A stretch of DNA of 64,000 nt from Sympetrum striolatum (taxonomy: Eukaryota; Arthropoda; Insecta; Odonata; Libellulidae): positions 248,001 through 312,000 of the forward strand of contig CANPUZ010000046.1 in assembly GCA_947579665.1 (NCBI GenBank), read 5' to 3'. A program made the position numbers and the translations under genes. The notes under the pieces were generated by a model. The model had not been told where the DNA came from. It searched no databases and was given only the letters and a program-made list of their open reading frames with translations. The stretch's first letter is position 1. Each line of letters begins with the position of its first letter. This document shows positions 55,655 through 64,000 of this stretch, piece after piece.

Positions 55655-56760
55655 CGAGTAAAATGTAGCTTGCATACTGCAAGCAGATCGACAACACTAA
55701 TTCCATATAGGCATTATATCGGGACGGTCCTCAAAAGAAAAAAAAAATGATTGAAAATATTCTTAGAATTTGCTTCAATTTAAGTGTCTGGTATCGAACC
55801 AGGGTCTTTCTGGTGAACTTACTATGCAGCACAATAGAAGATCACCATCCATAACTATGTCTGAAAATTCAAGCAGAATTTTTGGCTGCAACTGCCTCAA
55901 ACTACATTCTACTTTTCACGAATTTAAATGGCTCTCTGGGTTCAAACCAAGGACGATCTTGGAATTCTAAAACATGTTTCTAGAAGTTACTTATGATCTC
56001 TATCTATATACCAAATTTCAAGTTTCTATATTATTGGGAAAGGTTTCAAAATAATTCCTAAAAATCGGATCAACTTCTGATTGCAGAGACACCTGGTGTC
56101 GAACCCAGGACATATTGTAAACTGTGAATGAACATTTTGATTTGTAAGTACCTGCTCTTGTATCATGGAAAGTTTGAAGTCGATAGCATGCCGGGAAGTA
56201 CCTAAATTTTGTTCCCGTTATCTCCATAAGAAATGCATTGTAGGATGTAAATGGCACTCTGGGATCGAACCAAGGACCATCAGCGAGTTGCTAAAATTTG
56301 ATTATAAAACATATTTATGATATATATCCACGTGCCAAATTTCAAGTTTCCAAGTCATCTGGAAGTAATTGAAAAGAATCTTAAAAATCGCAATGTAAAT
56401 TAAACAGAAGAATATTTGCCCTGTCCTAGCATTGAACCAAGGATAATCTTCGTAGATGTCTTTATGGTTTCCTTTAGATATGCACAGCATCTAGCGATCC
56501 TTGAATTTCAACTCTCAATTCTTACGGTAAGTGCATCAAAAAAATTTTCGAAAATCCCCACCATGTATCCTTATGGAGAAAATTGCGACTTTGGGGCCTT
56601 CTGGAATCAAACCCATGACACCGAGGTTCAAGGTCGGCTTTTTCCTGGAGATTACACGTCATGGCCAATACGTCGTAAAAATTTCAAGTAGTTGGCACTT
56701 GTGGAACATGGTTAGAATTTTGATCCCCTATATATATTTAACTTATAGGTATATCCGGAG
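55655..56760 (-). repeat. Repeat family R, six-box copy (reverse)
   Basis: ACGAGTAAAATGTAGC, a near-hairpin (GCTTGCATACTGCAAGC), and reversed boxes near 55794, 55942, 56099, 56265, 56434 and 56607. The body ends GATCCCCTATATATATTTAA, then the terminal repeat in the expected inverted form (GGTATATCCGGAGAAGCGTC). Confidence 0.85.
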
Positions 56761-56870
56761 AAGCGTCTATATATAATAGATATCCGGAGAAGCGTCTATG
56801 TATAATAGATATCCGGAGAAGCGTCTATATATAATAGATATCCGGAGAAGCGTCTATATATAATAGAATT
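56745..56870. repeat. Tandem cluster of R terminal repeats, about 30 bp units
   Basis: Four units of TATCCGGAGAAGCGTC, TATATATAATAGA follow one another, with only one base change (TATGTATAATAGA). This is the mirror of the cluster at 15041-15240, at the outer end of the neighbouring copy. Confidence 0.9.
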
Positions 56871-56877
56871 AATAGAT

Positions 56878-57839
56878 ATATAATAATAATAATAATAATA
56901 ATAAATGGCCTTTATTCGGGCTAGATTGAGACTAGAAAGTCTCTTCTTACACCTAACCCATCGTCATATGTGAAACAGAAAGAAAGAGATAGTTTGCAAA
57001 AGAAGAAAACTAATATGTGGATTTTTAAAAAACCTAAGCTGAGGGCTCAGGAAAAAAATTCCACTGCTGGAAAACACTCACAGGAAGGGGAGTGTGAAAA
57101 ACCTGCAAAATCTACAATAGAAAATTATATTTTTGATGAAGGAGAAAGAAAAGGGTTACGATAGACAGGCAGTGAAAATATAAAAATTGTACAAAAAGAA
57201 AGGAGAAAAAACATAAATGCATTACAAACAATCAGATAAAATAAATCAACTTCACTAAACTGACATTAATTATAGATGAATTAAAATAAACGTTGAACGA
57301 TGGGAGATAAATCTCAAAGAAACGAAGAAAATGAAATTACATTGAGAAAAACATACAAACGAAACATTAAAAGGTCTAGTACACTGAAAATAATCAAAAA
57401 CATAGTTTATAGGAAAGTGTTAAAAGACAAAAAGAGAAAATAAACAATAAATATAATAAATTAAATTAAAAAAATAAAAAGGTGTGCGGAAATCAAAAGG
57501 ATTAAAACATCTGCTGCTTGCAATTTGGAAAATTCTAAAACTAAATCTAAGTTAGCTAATCGTTAATATTGTACATACATTCATGACATGAGGCAGCTGA
57601 TCAGAACCAAACAATTGTGTAACAAGGTTGGGGTGATGGAGTTGTGAATTTAGGTGCATTTAAGTTCTGCTTTGGATAGTTATGAGATGATTGTGACATT
57701 TACGCTTAAAGGTAAAAATGGTGGATGAGTTTTGTATTACTTGGGGAAGTGCGTTCCAGAGGTTGATAGCTGTAACTGTAAATGAATTGTGAAAGATCTC
57801 GGTTCTATGTTGAGGAATCAATAGTTGTTTGCGACCTCT
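56878..57839 (-). mobile_element. 5'-truncated LINE, second copy of the 61-64 kb family
   Basis: On the minus strand the element ends AGTCTCAATCTAGCCCGAAT, AAAGGCC and then about eight TTA units (56880-56905). The same 3' end, with AGTCTCAATCTCGCCTAATA, closes the LINE at 61371-63959. Upstream (57660-57839) is the end of the reverse transcriptase frame. The rest, 57230-57650, is AT-rich 3' untranslated sequence. Confidence 0.8.
57660..57839 (-). pseudogene. LINE reverse transcriptase, C-terminal 59 codons
   Basis: The frame reads RGRKQLLIPQHRTEIFHNSF, TVTAINLWNALPQVIQNSST and IFTFKRKCHNHL to a TAA at 57660-57662. It matches the C-terminus of the frame at 61371-63239 (RGRNNLLIPNHRTEMLHKSF and NLWNALPQSIKSS). 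The 5' break falls at the junction with R sequence at 57840. Confidence 0.8.
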
Positions 57840-57960
57840 TATATAGGTATATCCGGAGAAGCGTCTATATATAATAGATGTAAGAAATTTTAATGTGCTC
57901 TAGCATCGAACCCAGGAACAGCATGGTCTTATCTAAATTTTTTAATCCATGGCAAAAATG
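57840..57960 (-). repeat. Repeat family R fragment: terminus joined to a late monomer (reverse)
   Basis: TATAGGTATATCCGGAGAAG and CGTCTATATATAATAGATG are followed directly by a variant-fifth-type monomer with box ATCGAACCCAGGAAC near 57906. In complete copies these parts lie hundreds of bases apart, so this is a deletion or recombination product. Confidence 0.7.
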
Positions 57961-58000
57961 CCGCTAGTAGAAAAATTTTAATAGAATCACAACAGAAATA

Positions 58001-59319
58001 CAGTAAAACTCCAATTATCCTTATCAATTAGGACCAGACCCCATTCGGATAATCAAAAATTTGGATAATCTAAAATTCGGATAGTTAATTAACTTGTGTA
58101 CATTGAAAACAGGAGAAATAAAACGACATATATAGTATAAAAAAGAGCCATGTATTAATTAATTTAAAAAATTGTAACACTTCAGATTGTTAAGGGTACA
58201 TCACTTCTAAATACTAATGAAAATACTTTAACTAAGTCAAACTAATGTAGTATTTAAATTTTACTATTTATGGACAACTTAAAGAGTTAGAAATCCGTAT
58301 TTTTTCTGCTATTGTAATGATGGTTTTATGGTTATAATTTTATGGGTAGCGATTTCTAAGGACTGCGTAAAGGCAGGAGTGCACCACACCCTTAACCTGT
58401 TTCGACCATCAAAGTGTTTCCGAGGTGCAGGTGTTTGACTATGTGTTGACCATCTGCAGAAACGGAATGGGAAAAGCGTTGGTCCTCAAGATTTGAACAA
58501 AGTGTAGTGATTGGATGAGAAAAACCGACGCTAAAGACACGGACTTATGGGCGTCCTTTCTTTGGGAAAGAGTCAGTCAAACAATATAGCTTGACCAGAA
58601 CGGTCCTCAAAAACCCTGGACCCACTCCTGTTGTGCTTTTAGTGTTCCCTCCTTTTGTGTGGATTCGTCCCCCAATTCTCGTGATTTGTGCATTAATGTA
58701 TTCTGTGTGTTCGGGTATTATAGTATGGTATAAGATTTATTGGGGGTGGTGTTTTTATGGTTTTTTTCTTCATCTGTGTTCAGCTGGGTTAACTTGAGTT
58801 AAAATATGTGTGTCTTTTGGGAGTGTGGTGTTTATTAGCTTTGAGGTTTATGTGTCTTGCATTTTCTTGTTTGAATAGAGATTAATTCAATTAAGAGAAA
58901 TTGTAGTTTTTATTTCCTTCGGAAACCGAGCGACCCTGAGTTCATGCATTTCGCGGTAAATTTAATTTGTTTGTTCTTTTGAATATTAGCGCCCAACTTT
59001 CGATCTTATGATCAGTTTTTGTTTAAATCTTTATAACCTTTTACGCCCCCCTTGGCATTTTTTATTATTTTATTTGAAAAGTATCGTTACAGTTGTATTT
59101 ATATTATTAAATATTTTTTATAAAACATTTTTGAATACATACTAATTAATGCTTAAAAATTTACATACTTTGGTAAATGACAGTTATTGCTTACTAAACA
59201 TCAAAGTTGGCTGCCTTAACCCGTTTTCGGGCAGCCAACTGCGATATGAGATCGTCCTAAAGCGATTCGGATAATCAGCAATTCGGATAGTCAGAGTTCT
59301 GATAATTGGAGCTCTACTG
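58001..59319. mobile_element. pogo/Tigger-like non-autonomous element
   Basis: TA, CAGTAAAACTCCAATTATCC at 58001 and GATAATTGGAGCTCTACTG, TA at 59319. Subterminal words TTCGGATAAT and ATTCGGATAG repeat near both ends. A perfect 10-bp stem near 59208-59245 (GTTGGCTGCC and GGCAGCCAAC) lies near the right end. No transposase is recognised. Confidence 0.75.
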
Positions 59320-59365
59320 TACTTTTGTAAACGTCTATAAAGGGTTTATCTGAATAGAAACTCAC

Positions 59366-59567
59366 TTGCTGCGGACCACCGTCCCCTCGGAATATGCTCC
59401 TCAACGACCAGAGTGCTCAAGTCGACGATCGGAACCCTGGAGACTTTGGGCCTCTCGTGTGACGTCACGTGTCTCTACCAGCGACAGAAGTAACGGAAGC
59501 GTTTAAAGCAGTATTGGCACTGGAATTTGTACAGGGCCTCATCTTCTATCCTGTATCCCTCAACTCC
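59366..59567 (-). pseudogene. Upstream exon of the zinc-finger gene, with in-frame TAG
   Basis: An acceptor (TTCCATTTGCAG) ends just before 59567, and the donor GTGAGT follows 59366. The frame reads GVEGYRIEDEALYKFQ, then one C2H2 finger: CQYCFKRFRYFCRW, stop, RHVTSH, followed by ERPKVSRVPIVDLSTLVVEE and HIPRGRWSAA. The final A pairs with the GC that opens the exon at 49706 to give a Ser codon, so the two exons fit in phase. All four zinc ligands and the spacing are present. The TAG at 59475-59477 replaces a variable helix residue. The exon is GC-rich like its partner. It may be a recent nonsense change, a sequencing error, or an exon skipped or read through. Earlier exons are not found in the window. 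Confidence 0.65.
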
Positions 59568-59608
59568 CTGCAAATGGAATGGAAATCATTTTTATAATCA
59601 ACTAAATG

Positions 59609-59690
59609 TAAACTCCAGGCCAAAATTAACGCAGCACCGGCCGTAAGGATCACTAGGGAGGTGCTGCGTTAATTTTGGCCAGGAGTGTAC
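59609..59690. mobile_element. Fold-back miniature element, about 80 bp
   Basis: CTCCAGGCCAAAATTAACGC and AGCACC pair with GGTGCTGCG and TTAATTTTGGCCAGGAG, giving a stem of about 25 bp around a 22-base loop. TA lies near both outer ends. It resembles a minimal Tc1/mariner-type derivative. Confidence 0.7.
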
Positions 59691-59700
59691 ATATATAATA

Positions 59701-60000
59701 TACTAGCAGAAGAGCCCATGATTCTCAACGGGGATATTTAATGTCATAAAAACCAGTGTAGCAACCTTGATCCTAACACAAGTTTCACAATTGTTGATAG
59801 ATAGCAAATACCAGACTTTCCAAACAAATATACCAAGAAATCTAAGTTACAATTAAGTCTACATAGCTGTATCAACTCAATATCAATCTCAAATGGTTTG
59901 AATGAAAAATTTCTTCAACTAAGACAATATAAAAATATCTTCTAAGATCACATTAGCAGTAACACGTTTAAATTTACATTTTCATGCAGGTACATTCCGC
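59701..60000 (+). repeat. Interspersed repeat X, copy 2
   Basis: Same order of words as 44280-44590, in the same orientation: ACTAGCAGAAG, GATTCTCAACGGGG, ATCCTAACA, TTGTTGATAGATAG, CTTCAACTAAGA. It lies next to the fold-back element. Confidence 0.75.
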
Positions 60001-60295
60001 AGCAAAAGTATCTTAAATTTTGGTTTAGCGTGAAATATAAGGTTAGGGATACATAATTTAAGGAAAGGGTTCGGGCGCAAATCTTGCAACAGCGTCGTAG
60101 CCTAGAACCGTTACCTAGGCCTGAGCCTCTTATCCCTCAATGAAACAAGAATAACACACTCCTTCCTGCTGTCATAAACACAAGGTTCCTATTCACGTTC
60201 TTCTTAAATCGAGCACGAGGAACTCTTCATACCTGTTAAGCGAAGGCTAAAAGCCGTCGAATACGTCTATTTACCACAACTCCAGCTAGAATACA
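60001..60295. other. No recognisable feature
   Basis: Sequence of moderate GC content. No supported gene or repeat. Confidence 0.35.
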
Positions 60296-61350
60296 CGAGT
60301 TATATGCTGCTTGCATTCTGCAAGCAAAAGGTAAAGTTAAAGTAAAAATATAGTAATTGGTTATAAGCATGGATAGCAATCATGCATCTTAGCGGTAATA
60401 AACGGAAAATTTATTTCCGAATTCTCCAATCCAGGACCTCTTGATCCATCTAAATAACGTTGCAGAAGATGAATTTTTAGCTAAGTGCAAGATTTGAAAT
60501 ATGAATCATGTCTTTAACTGCCATTTAATGTCCTTAATTTCCCATTTATTCGTTATAGGAGATTATTTGAGGGGGCTTAGAATTGAACCCAAGATAACTA
60601 TGGTTACAAACTAATTTTTTTCTATAGCATAGTATAAAAAATCATCCACGTGCAAAGTGGCACCTCTATATCTAAATTTTTACAGGGGGATTTTTGCACC
60701 GGTCTGGCATCGAACAATGGATACTTAATGCAGTAGTTTCTACTGTTTCTATTAGATCTGAAAAATGTCTCTTAGTTCCTTTAATTTGAGTTCTCTTTCT
60801 TACCAAAAAATCTTTCTTTCTATTCCAAAAATCGGCGCAGTTCATTCTTATCTTTCATATATTGCACCAAATTTCGAGATAAAAAAAAAAAGCTTCTCGG
60901 AATGACAGAGAATTAAAATTTAGGAATCCAACAGATGAAAATATTGTCTATTGAATCTTTAAGAGAGTTTTTCAAAAATTACCATGATTTCAAATGTATA
61001 CCGGTGCAAATTTACCTTCAAGGTGCTTAGAAATGTAGTCAATAGGAAATTCAATCTCTATATATCTCTAGGCACCTTGGATATGTATCCTCTGCTTTTC
61101 CGGAAAGTATTTCTTATCTAATAATTGGCGCAACTCATTCTAACGGCAAAATTTGTGATTTTAGGGGCCCCTGATTTCAAACCCATGATAGTTAGGAAGG
61201 ATATCTAATTTTTCCTGGGGTTTTGAGTTCGGGCCATTTACAAAAAATAGAAGCGGCCCAATCCCTCCAAAAGTTTGGCCCCTGAATTAGTATCTTTCTA
61301 CATATATGAATCAGTGAATCAGGAGAAGCGTCAGCTATAATATATAGATG
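60296..61350 (-). repeat. Repeat family R, highly divergent full-length copy (reverse)
   Basis: The ends are clear: ACGAGTTATATGC with the perfect hairpin TGCTTGCATTCTGCAAGCA (60310-60328) on the left, and GGAGAAGCGTC, TATAATATATAGATG near 61322-61350 on the right. Between them reversed boxes are worn: near 60437 (AATCCAGGACC), 60585 (ATTGAACCCAAG), 60710 (ATCGAACAATGG) and 61170 (TTTCAAACCCATG). The hairpin is better kept than the monomers. Confidence 0.7.
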
Positions 61351-61370
61351 TATGAATGTATATATCCTAA

Positions 61371-63239
61371 GAAGGAAATATATATACAATTTTCAATAAG
61401 TATAAGAAATACAGAAACAAAACCAAACAAATCATCAGAAACGCCAAAATTAAATATGCTTATTCAATATCGAATGGCAATAAAACTTCCGCTGCTTTGT
61501 GGAAAAACTTATGTAATCTGGGAATTGGTAAATCTAAGGAGCCTCCTTCGCTAAGAAATATTTCCCTTGACTCCCTTAACCATAAGTTTTCCCTTCCTCC
61601 AACAATGATTGATCCGAACCATAAAGATCGCGTATTAAAAAATCTAAACAGGCAAGTTAACCGCTCTACCATTCAATCGGAATTTACTTTTAAGGAGGTC
61701 ACTCAACTTGAGATATACAATACCTTAATAAGCATCAAATCTAAAGCAGAAGGTGCTGACGGTATTCCAATCACTATCATTAGCAAACTATATCCTTTAT
61801 TGCAACATATTATAACAAATATTTTCAACCTATCGTTTTTTAGTGGTAAATTTCCAAAACCATGGAAAAGAGCACTAATTAAACCAATTTTGAAGAGCTC
61901 CAAGTTGAATATTGATGAATTTAGACCTATCAGTTTCCTTCCGGTTTTATCAAAAGCTCTCGAGAAATTAGCGCATCGGCAAATTACAGAATATTTAAAT
62001 AAAAAATCGATCCTCAATAGTACACAATCAGGCTTTCGGAAGTCGCATAGCACCACAACAGCCCTAGTAAAAATAACTGACGATATTCGTAAATCGATGG
62101 ATAAAAGCAAATTAACAGCTTTAATACTACTTGATTTTAGTAAAGCCTTCGACTCGGTGGATGCGGAGTTAATGCTTGCCAAATTGCGTTTTATAGGGTT
62201 CTCAAAATCTTCAATTAGTTGGTTTTCTTCCTATCTACATGACCGTAAGCAGAAAGTTGTCTCGAATGATTCCTCATCAGCTTGGATAAGTATCAATCGT
62301 GGTCTCCCACAGGGATCAACCCTTGGCCCCTTATTGTTTTCTCTGTTTATTAATGACTGTCCTCAAGTAATTAAACATTGTAAGCATCATTTATACGCAG
62401 ACGACTTACAGATATACATCGACACCACGATTTCTGGCTTCCATGAATGCATACAGCACGTAAATCATGACCTGGAACAAATTAATAACTGGAGTAAAGA
62501 CAATTTTTTGAAAATAAATCCTTCAAAATCGCAAGCCATTGTCATCGGGACACCCAAGTTGATAAGAAGGCTTAATCAAGATAACGATGCAAAGCTCACG
62601 TTAGACAACTCGAAGATCACATTTTGTGACTCTGTGAATAATCTGAGTGTTATCATTAATAATAATCTTACGTGGTCGGAACAAATCGTTAATGTGTGTA
62701 AAAAAGTTTATTCTTCAATTAATTCTCTTAGACGCCTAGGAAGTTTCCTGACGCCTTCGATTAAAGCTCAACTGATAAATTCATTAATCATGCCACACTT
62801 TGACTACGGTGATATTGTTTACCAAGACTTATCCAAAGAATTAGCTACCAAATTGCAGCGTGCCCAGAATGCATCGGTTCGGTTTATCTTTAACTTAAAG
62901 AAATTCGACCATATCTCGGGTGCGTTTGAGAAATTGTCTTGGCTTAAGCTCGCTTCTCGTCGAAAATTACACATCTTAACTACAACTTACCGTGTCATGC
63001 GATTACAAACTCCCGATTACCTCTTTTCAGAATTTGTCAGCTTAGGGTCGGTACATAATTGTAACACTAGAGGAAGAAACAATCTACTCATTCCAAATCA
63101 CAGGACGGAAATGCTACATAAATCCTTTGCAGTGACCTCGGTTAATTTATGGAACGCCCTTCCGCAGAGTATCAAATCTTCCTGTTCTATCCACACTTTC
63201 AAGAGGAGATGCCTTTCATATCTTCTAGAGAATCAATAA
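61371..63239 (+). CDS. LINE reverse transcriptase (partial, frame intact)
   Basis: 622 codons are open with no stop. The segment before the polymerase reads QIIRNAKIKYAYSISNG and ALWKNLCNLGIGK. Polymerase motifs follow in order: EGADGIPITIISK, WKRALIKPILKS, EFRPISFLPVLSKALEKL, QSGFRKSHSTTTAL, motif A LILLDFSKAFDSVDAE with its catalytic Asp, motif B RGLPQGSTLGPLLFSLFIND, and motif C HLYADDLQIYI with the two catalytic Asp. The thumb region and the C-terminus NLWNALPQSIKSSCS come last. The protein copies its own RNA into DNA at a nicked target. The endonuclease and the true start are lost, so this copy cannot move alone, yet its frame shows no decay, suggesting a recent insertion. The Jockey/CR1 group is inferred from the motifs; the exact clade is not settled. 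Confidence 0.9.
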   Translation, partial: EGNIYTIFNKYKKYRNKTKQIIRNAKIKYAYSISNGNKTSAALWKNLCNLGIGKSKEPPSLRNISLDSLNHKFSLPPTMIDPNHKDRVLKNLNRQVNRSTIQSEFTFKEVTQLEIYNTLISIKSKAEGADGIPITIISKLYPLLQHIITNIFNLSFFSGKFPKPWKRALIKPILKSSKLNIDEFRPISFLPVLSKALEKLAHRQITEYLNKKSILNSTQSGFRKSHSTTTALVKITDDIRKSMDKSKLTALILLDFSKAFDSVDAELMLAKLRFIGFSKSSISWFSSYLHDRKQKVVSNDSSSAWISINRGLPQGSTLGPLLFSLFINDCPQVIKHCKHHLYADDLQIYIDTTISGFHECIQHVNHDLEQINNWSKDNFLKINPSKSQAIVIGTPKLIRRLNQDNDAKLTLDNSKITFCDSVNNLSVIINNNLTWSEQIVNVCKKVYSSINSLRRLGSFLTPSIKAQLINSLIMPHFDYGDIVYQDLSKELATKLQRAQNASVRFIFNLKKFDHISGAFEKLSWLKLASRRKLHILTTTYRVMRLQTPDYLFSEFVSLGSVHNCNTRGRNNLLIPNHRTEMLHKSFAVTSVNLWNALPQSIKSSCSIHTFKRRCLSYLLENQ

Positions 63240-63959
63240 CGCTAATTATCTCCATCATAGCATTTTACCATGAGTCAAGTTCGTTTTTTCTGATTTTTTG
63301 AAGCTGCACGGAACAACACTTCAAACTTCTTTCTTTACTTTGGAATATTTTGTTCGTTTTTGGTACTACAGTTTACATCCAGTATAACCTTTTCTTTTTT
63401 TTTTACTATTTTGTATTTCCATTATATTAACTTACTTTAGATTATTGTTTATGCCTAAATCATGATGTTAACTCTCTTATATAATTATTGTAGAGCGTTA
63501 TTTTTGTATTGATCGTGTTTTATTTTGCTTATTTCTAGTTCAGTCATATTTTTTATCTCAAGTGTATGTATCTACTTACTGTATTTTCTGCATTTCATTT
63601 TTATTAACTCTCATTATTTTTCTTGATAATATGTCTCTAACACTTCTTGTAATTTTCCAGGTTTTATGTACATTTTTTTCTTTAATGTCTTTTAGTTTTT
63701 GCTATCGGTAGGTTTGCGCAGGTTTTCCACACCTCCCTTCTTTGTGGGTGTATTCCTGCAGCGGATATTTTTTCCTAAGCTTTTCTTAGGTTTTTTACAT
63801 CCATAATCCCTTCTTACATTTTCTTCTATTTTCCTCTAAGTTTCATTGATACATGTAATATACTCATAATAATGTAATAACTTAACGACAGGTTAGATGG
63901 AAGAGGAGACTTTTTAGTCTCAATCTCGCCTAATAAAGACCCTAATAATAATAATAATA
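61371..63959 (+). mobile_element. 5'-truncated Jockey/CR1-like LINE with TAA-repeat tail
   Basis: The element is open from 61371 (after a TAA) to the reverse transcriptase stop at 63239. It has about 700 bp of 3' untranslated sequence, with AATAAA near 63932 and about six TAA units (63943-63959). ORF1, the endonuclease and the start of the polymerase are missing. It abuts the divergent R copy. Confidence 0.85.
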
Positions 63960-64000
63960 TAGAGTTCGAAAATACTGTCGTAGATAAATATTTACATCTT
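63960..64000. other. Flank after the LINE tail
   Basis: A short stretch runs to the window end. I could not identify a target duplication. Confidence 0.4.

Larger units (their letters stand above)
49707..59365 (-). other. Inferred 9.66 kb intron of the zinc-finger gene, filled with repeats
   Basis: Bounded by GTGAGT at the upstream exon (59365 downward) and TTTCAG at the terminal exon. It holds several R copies, two pogo-like ends or elements, a decayed uncharacterised transposon-type gene, an RTE endonuclease fragment and a truncated LINE. The join is supported by matching splice phase only. Confidence 0.55.

Noticed and set aside
58591..58797. 68-codon hydrophobic frame inside the pogo-like element
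   Set aside because: It is rich in Val, Leu, Cys and Trp from T/G-rich DNA and does not resemble a transposase.
61703..62182. 159-codon minus-strand frame
   Set aside because: It is the antisense shadow of the LINE reverse transcriptase.

Overview
The window looks like gene-poor, AT-rich, transposon-loaded animal nuclear DNA, most likely from an arthropod. That assignment is an inference. It rests on spliced exons with GT..AG borders, a C2H2 zinc-finger gene, and the mix of elements: Jockey/CR1-like and RTE/CR1-like LINEs, a Penelope-like element, and piggyBac-, hAT-, pogo-, PIF/Harbinger- and Kolobok/Mutator-like DNA transposons. I see no prokaryotic or organellar gene layout.

The only host-type gene I can support is on the minus strand. 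It has a terminal exon at 49132-49706 (six C2H2 fingers) and an upstream exon at 59366-59567 (one more finger). Their splice phases match across a 9.66 kb intron packed with repeats. The upstream exon has an in-frame TAG inside its finger. Two short GC-rich islands (1736-1915 minus, 25540-26070 plus) look like possible first exons or promoters, but nothing downstream confirms them.

The dominant signal is one repeat family, called R here, present in about 20 copies (around 0.65-1.07, 2.37-4.67, 7.2-9.15, 9.86-10.8, 15.0-21.1, 22.7-23.5, 27.4-28.0, 28.6, 35.5-36.25, 50.3-50.85, 54.35-56.87, 57.84-57.96 and 60.3-61.35 kb). A full copy is about 1.1-1.2 kb. It has a terminal inverted repeat containing GACGCTTCTCCGG, a TA or GATA microsatellite, six diverged monomers of about 150-176 bp, a perfect 8-bp hairpin (TGCTTGCA, loop, TGCAAGCA) and the end ACATTTTACTCG. 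Each monomer carries one GGTTCGANNCC-like box, the form of the RNA polymerase III B box. Five copies lie head-to-tail at 15-21 kb, and two form an inverted pair of about 2.3 kb at 2.37-4.67 kb. I recognise no described family with this layout; it is the best candidate here for something undescribed.

Layout: 0-15 kb holds R copies, Penelope and LINE fragments, a piggyBac-type MITE with an embedded tRNA-like inverted pair, and a Harbinger element carrying only a MADF fragment. 15-24 kb is the R array, a second Harbinger/MADF element and a second piggyBac-type MITE. 24-35 kb is mostly unrecognised, with a hammerhead-like motif, a minisatellite and a region bounded by inverted repeats. 36-48 kb is a series of DNA transposons and LINE fragments, including a 2.0 kb Kolobok-like element with a decayed transposase. 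48-60 kb is the zinc-finger gene with its repeat-filled intron, which includes a decayed copy of an uncharacterised multicopy protein. 60-64 kb ends with a divergent R copy and a 5'-truncated LINE whose reverse transcriptase frame is open for 622 codons. All element coding sequences except that LINE frame are visibly broken.
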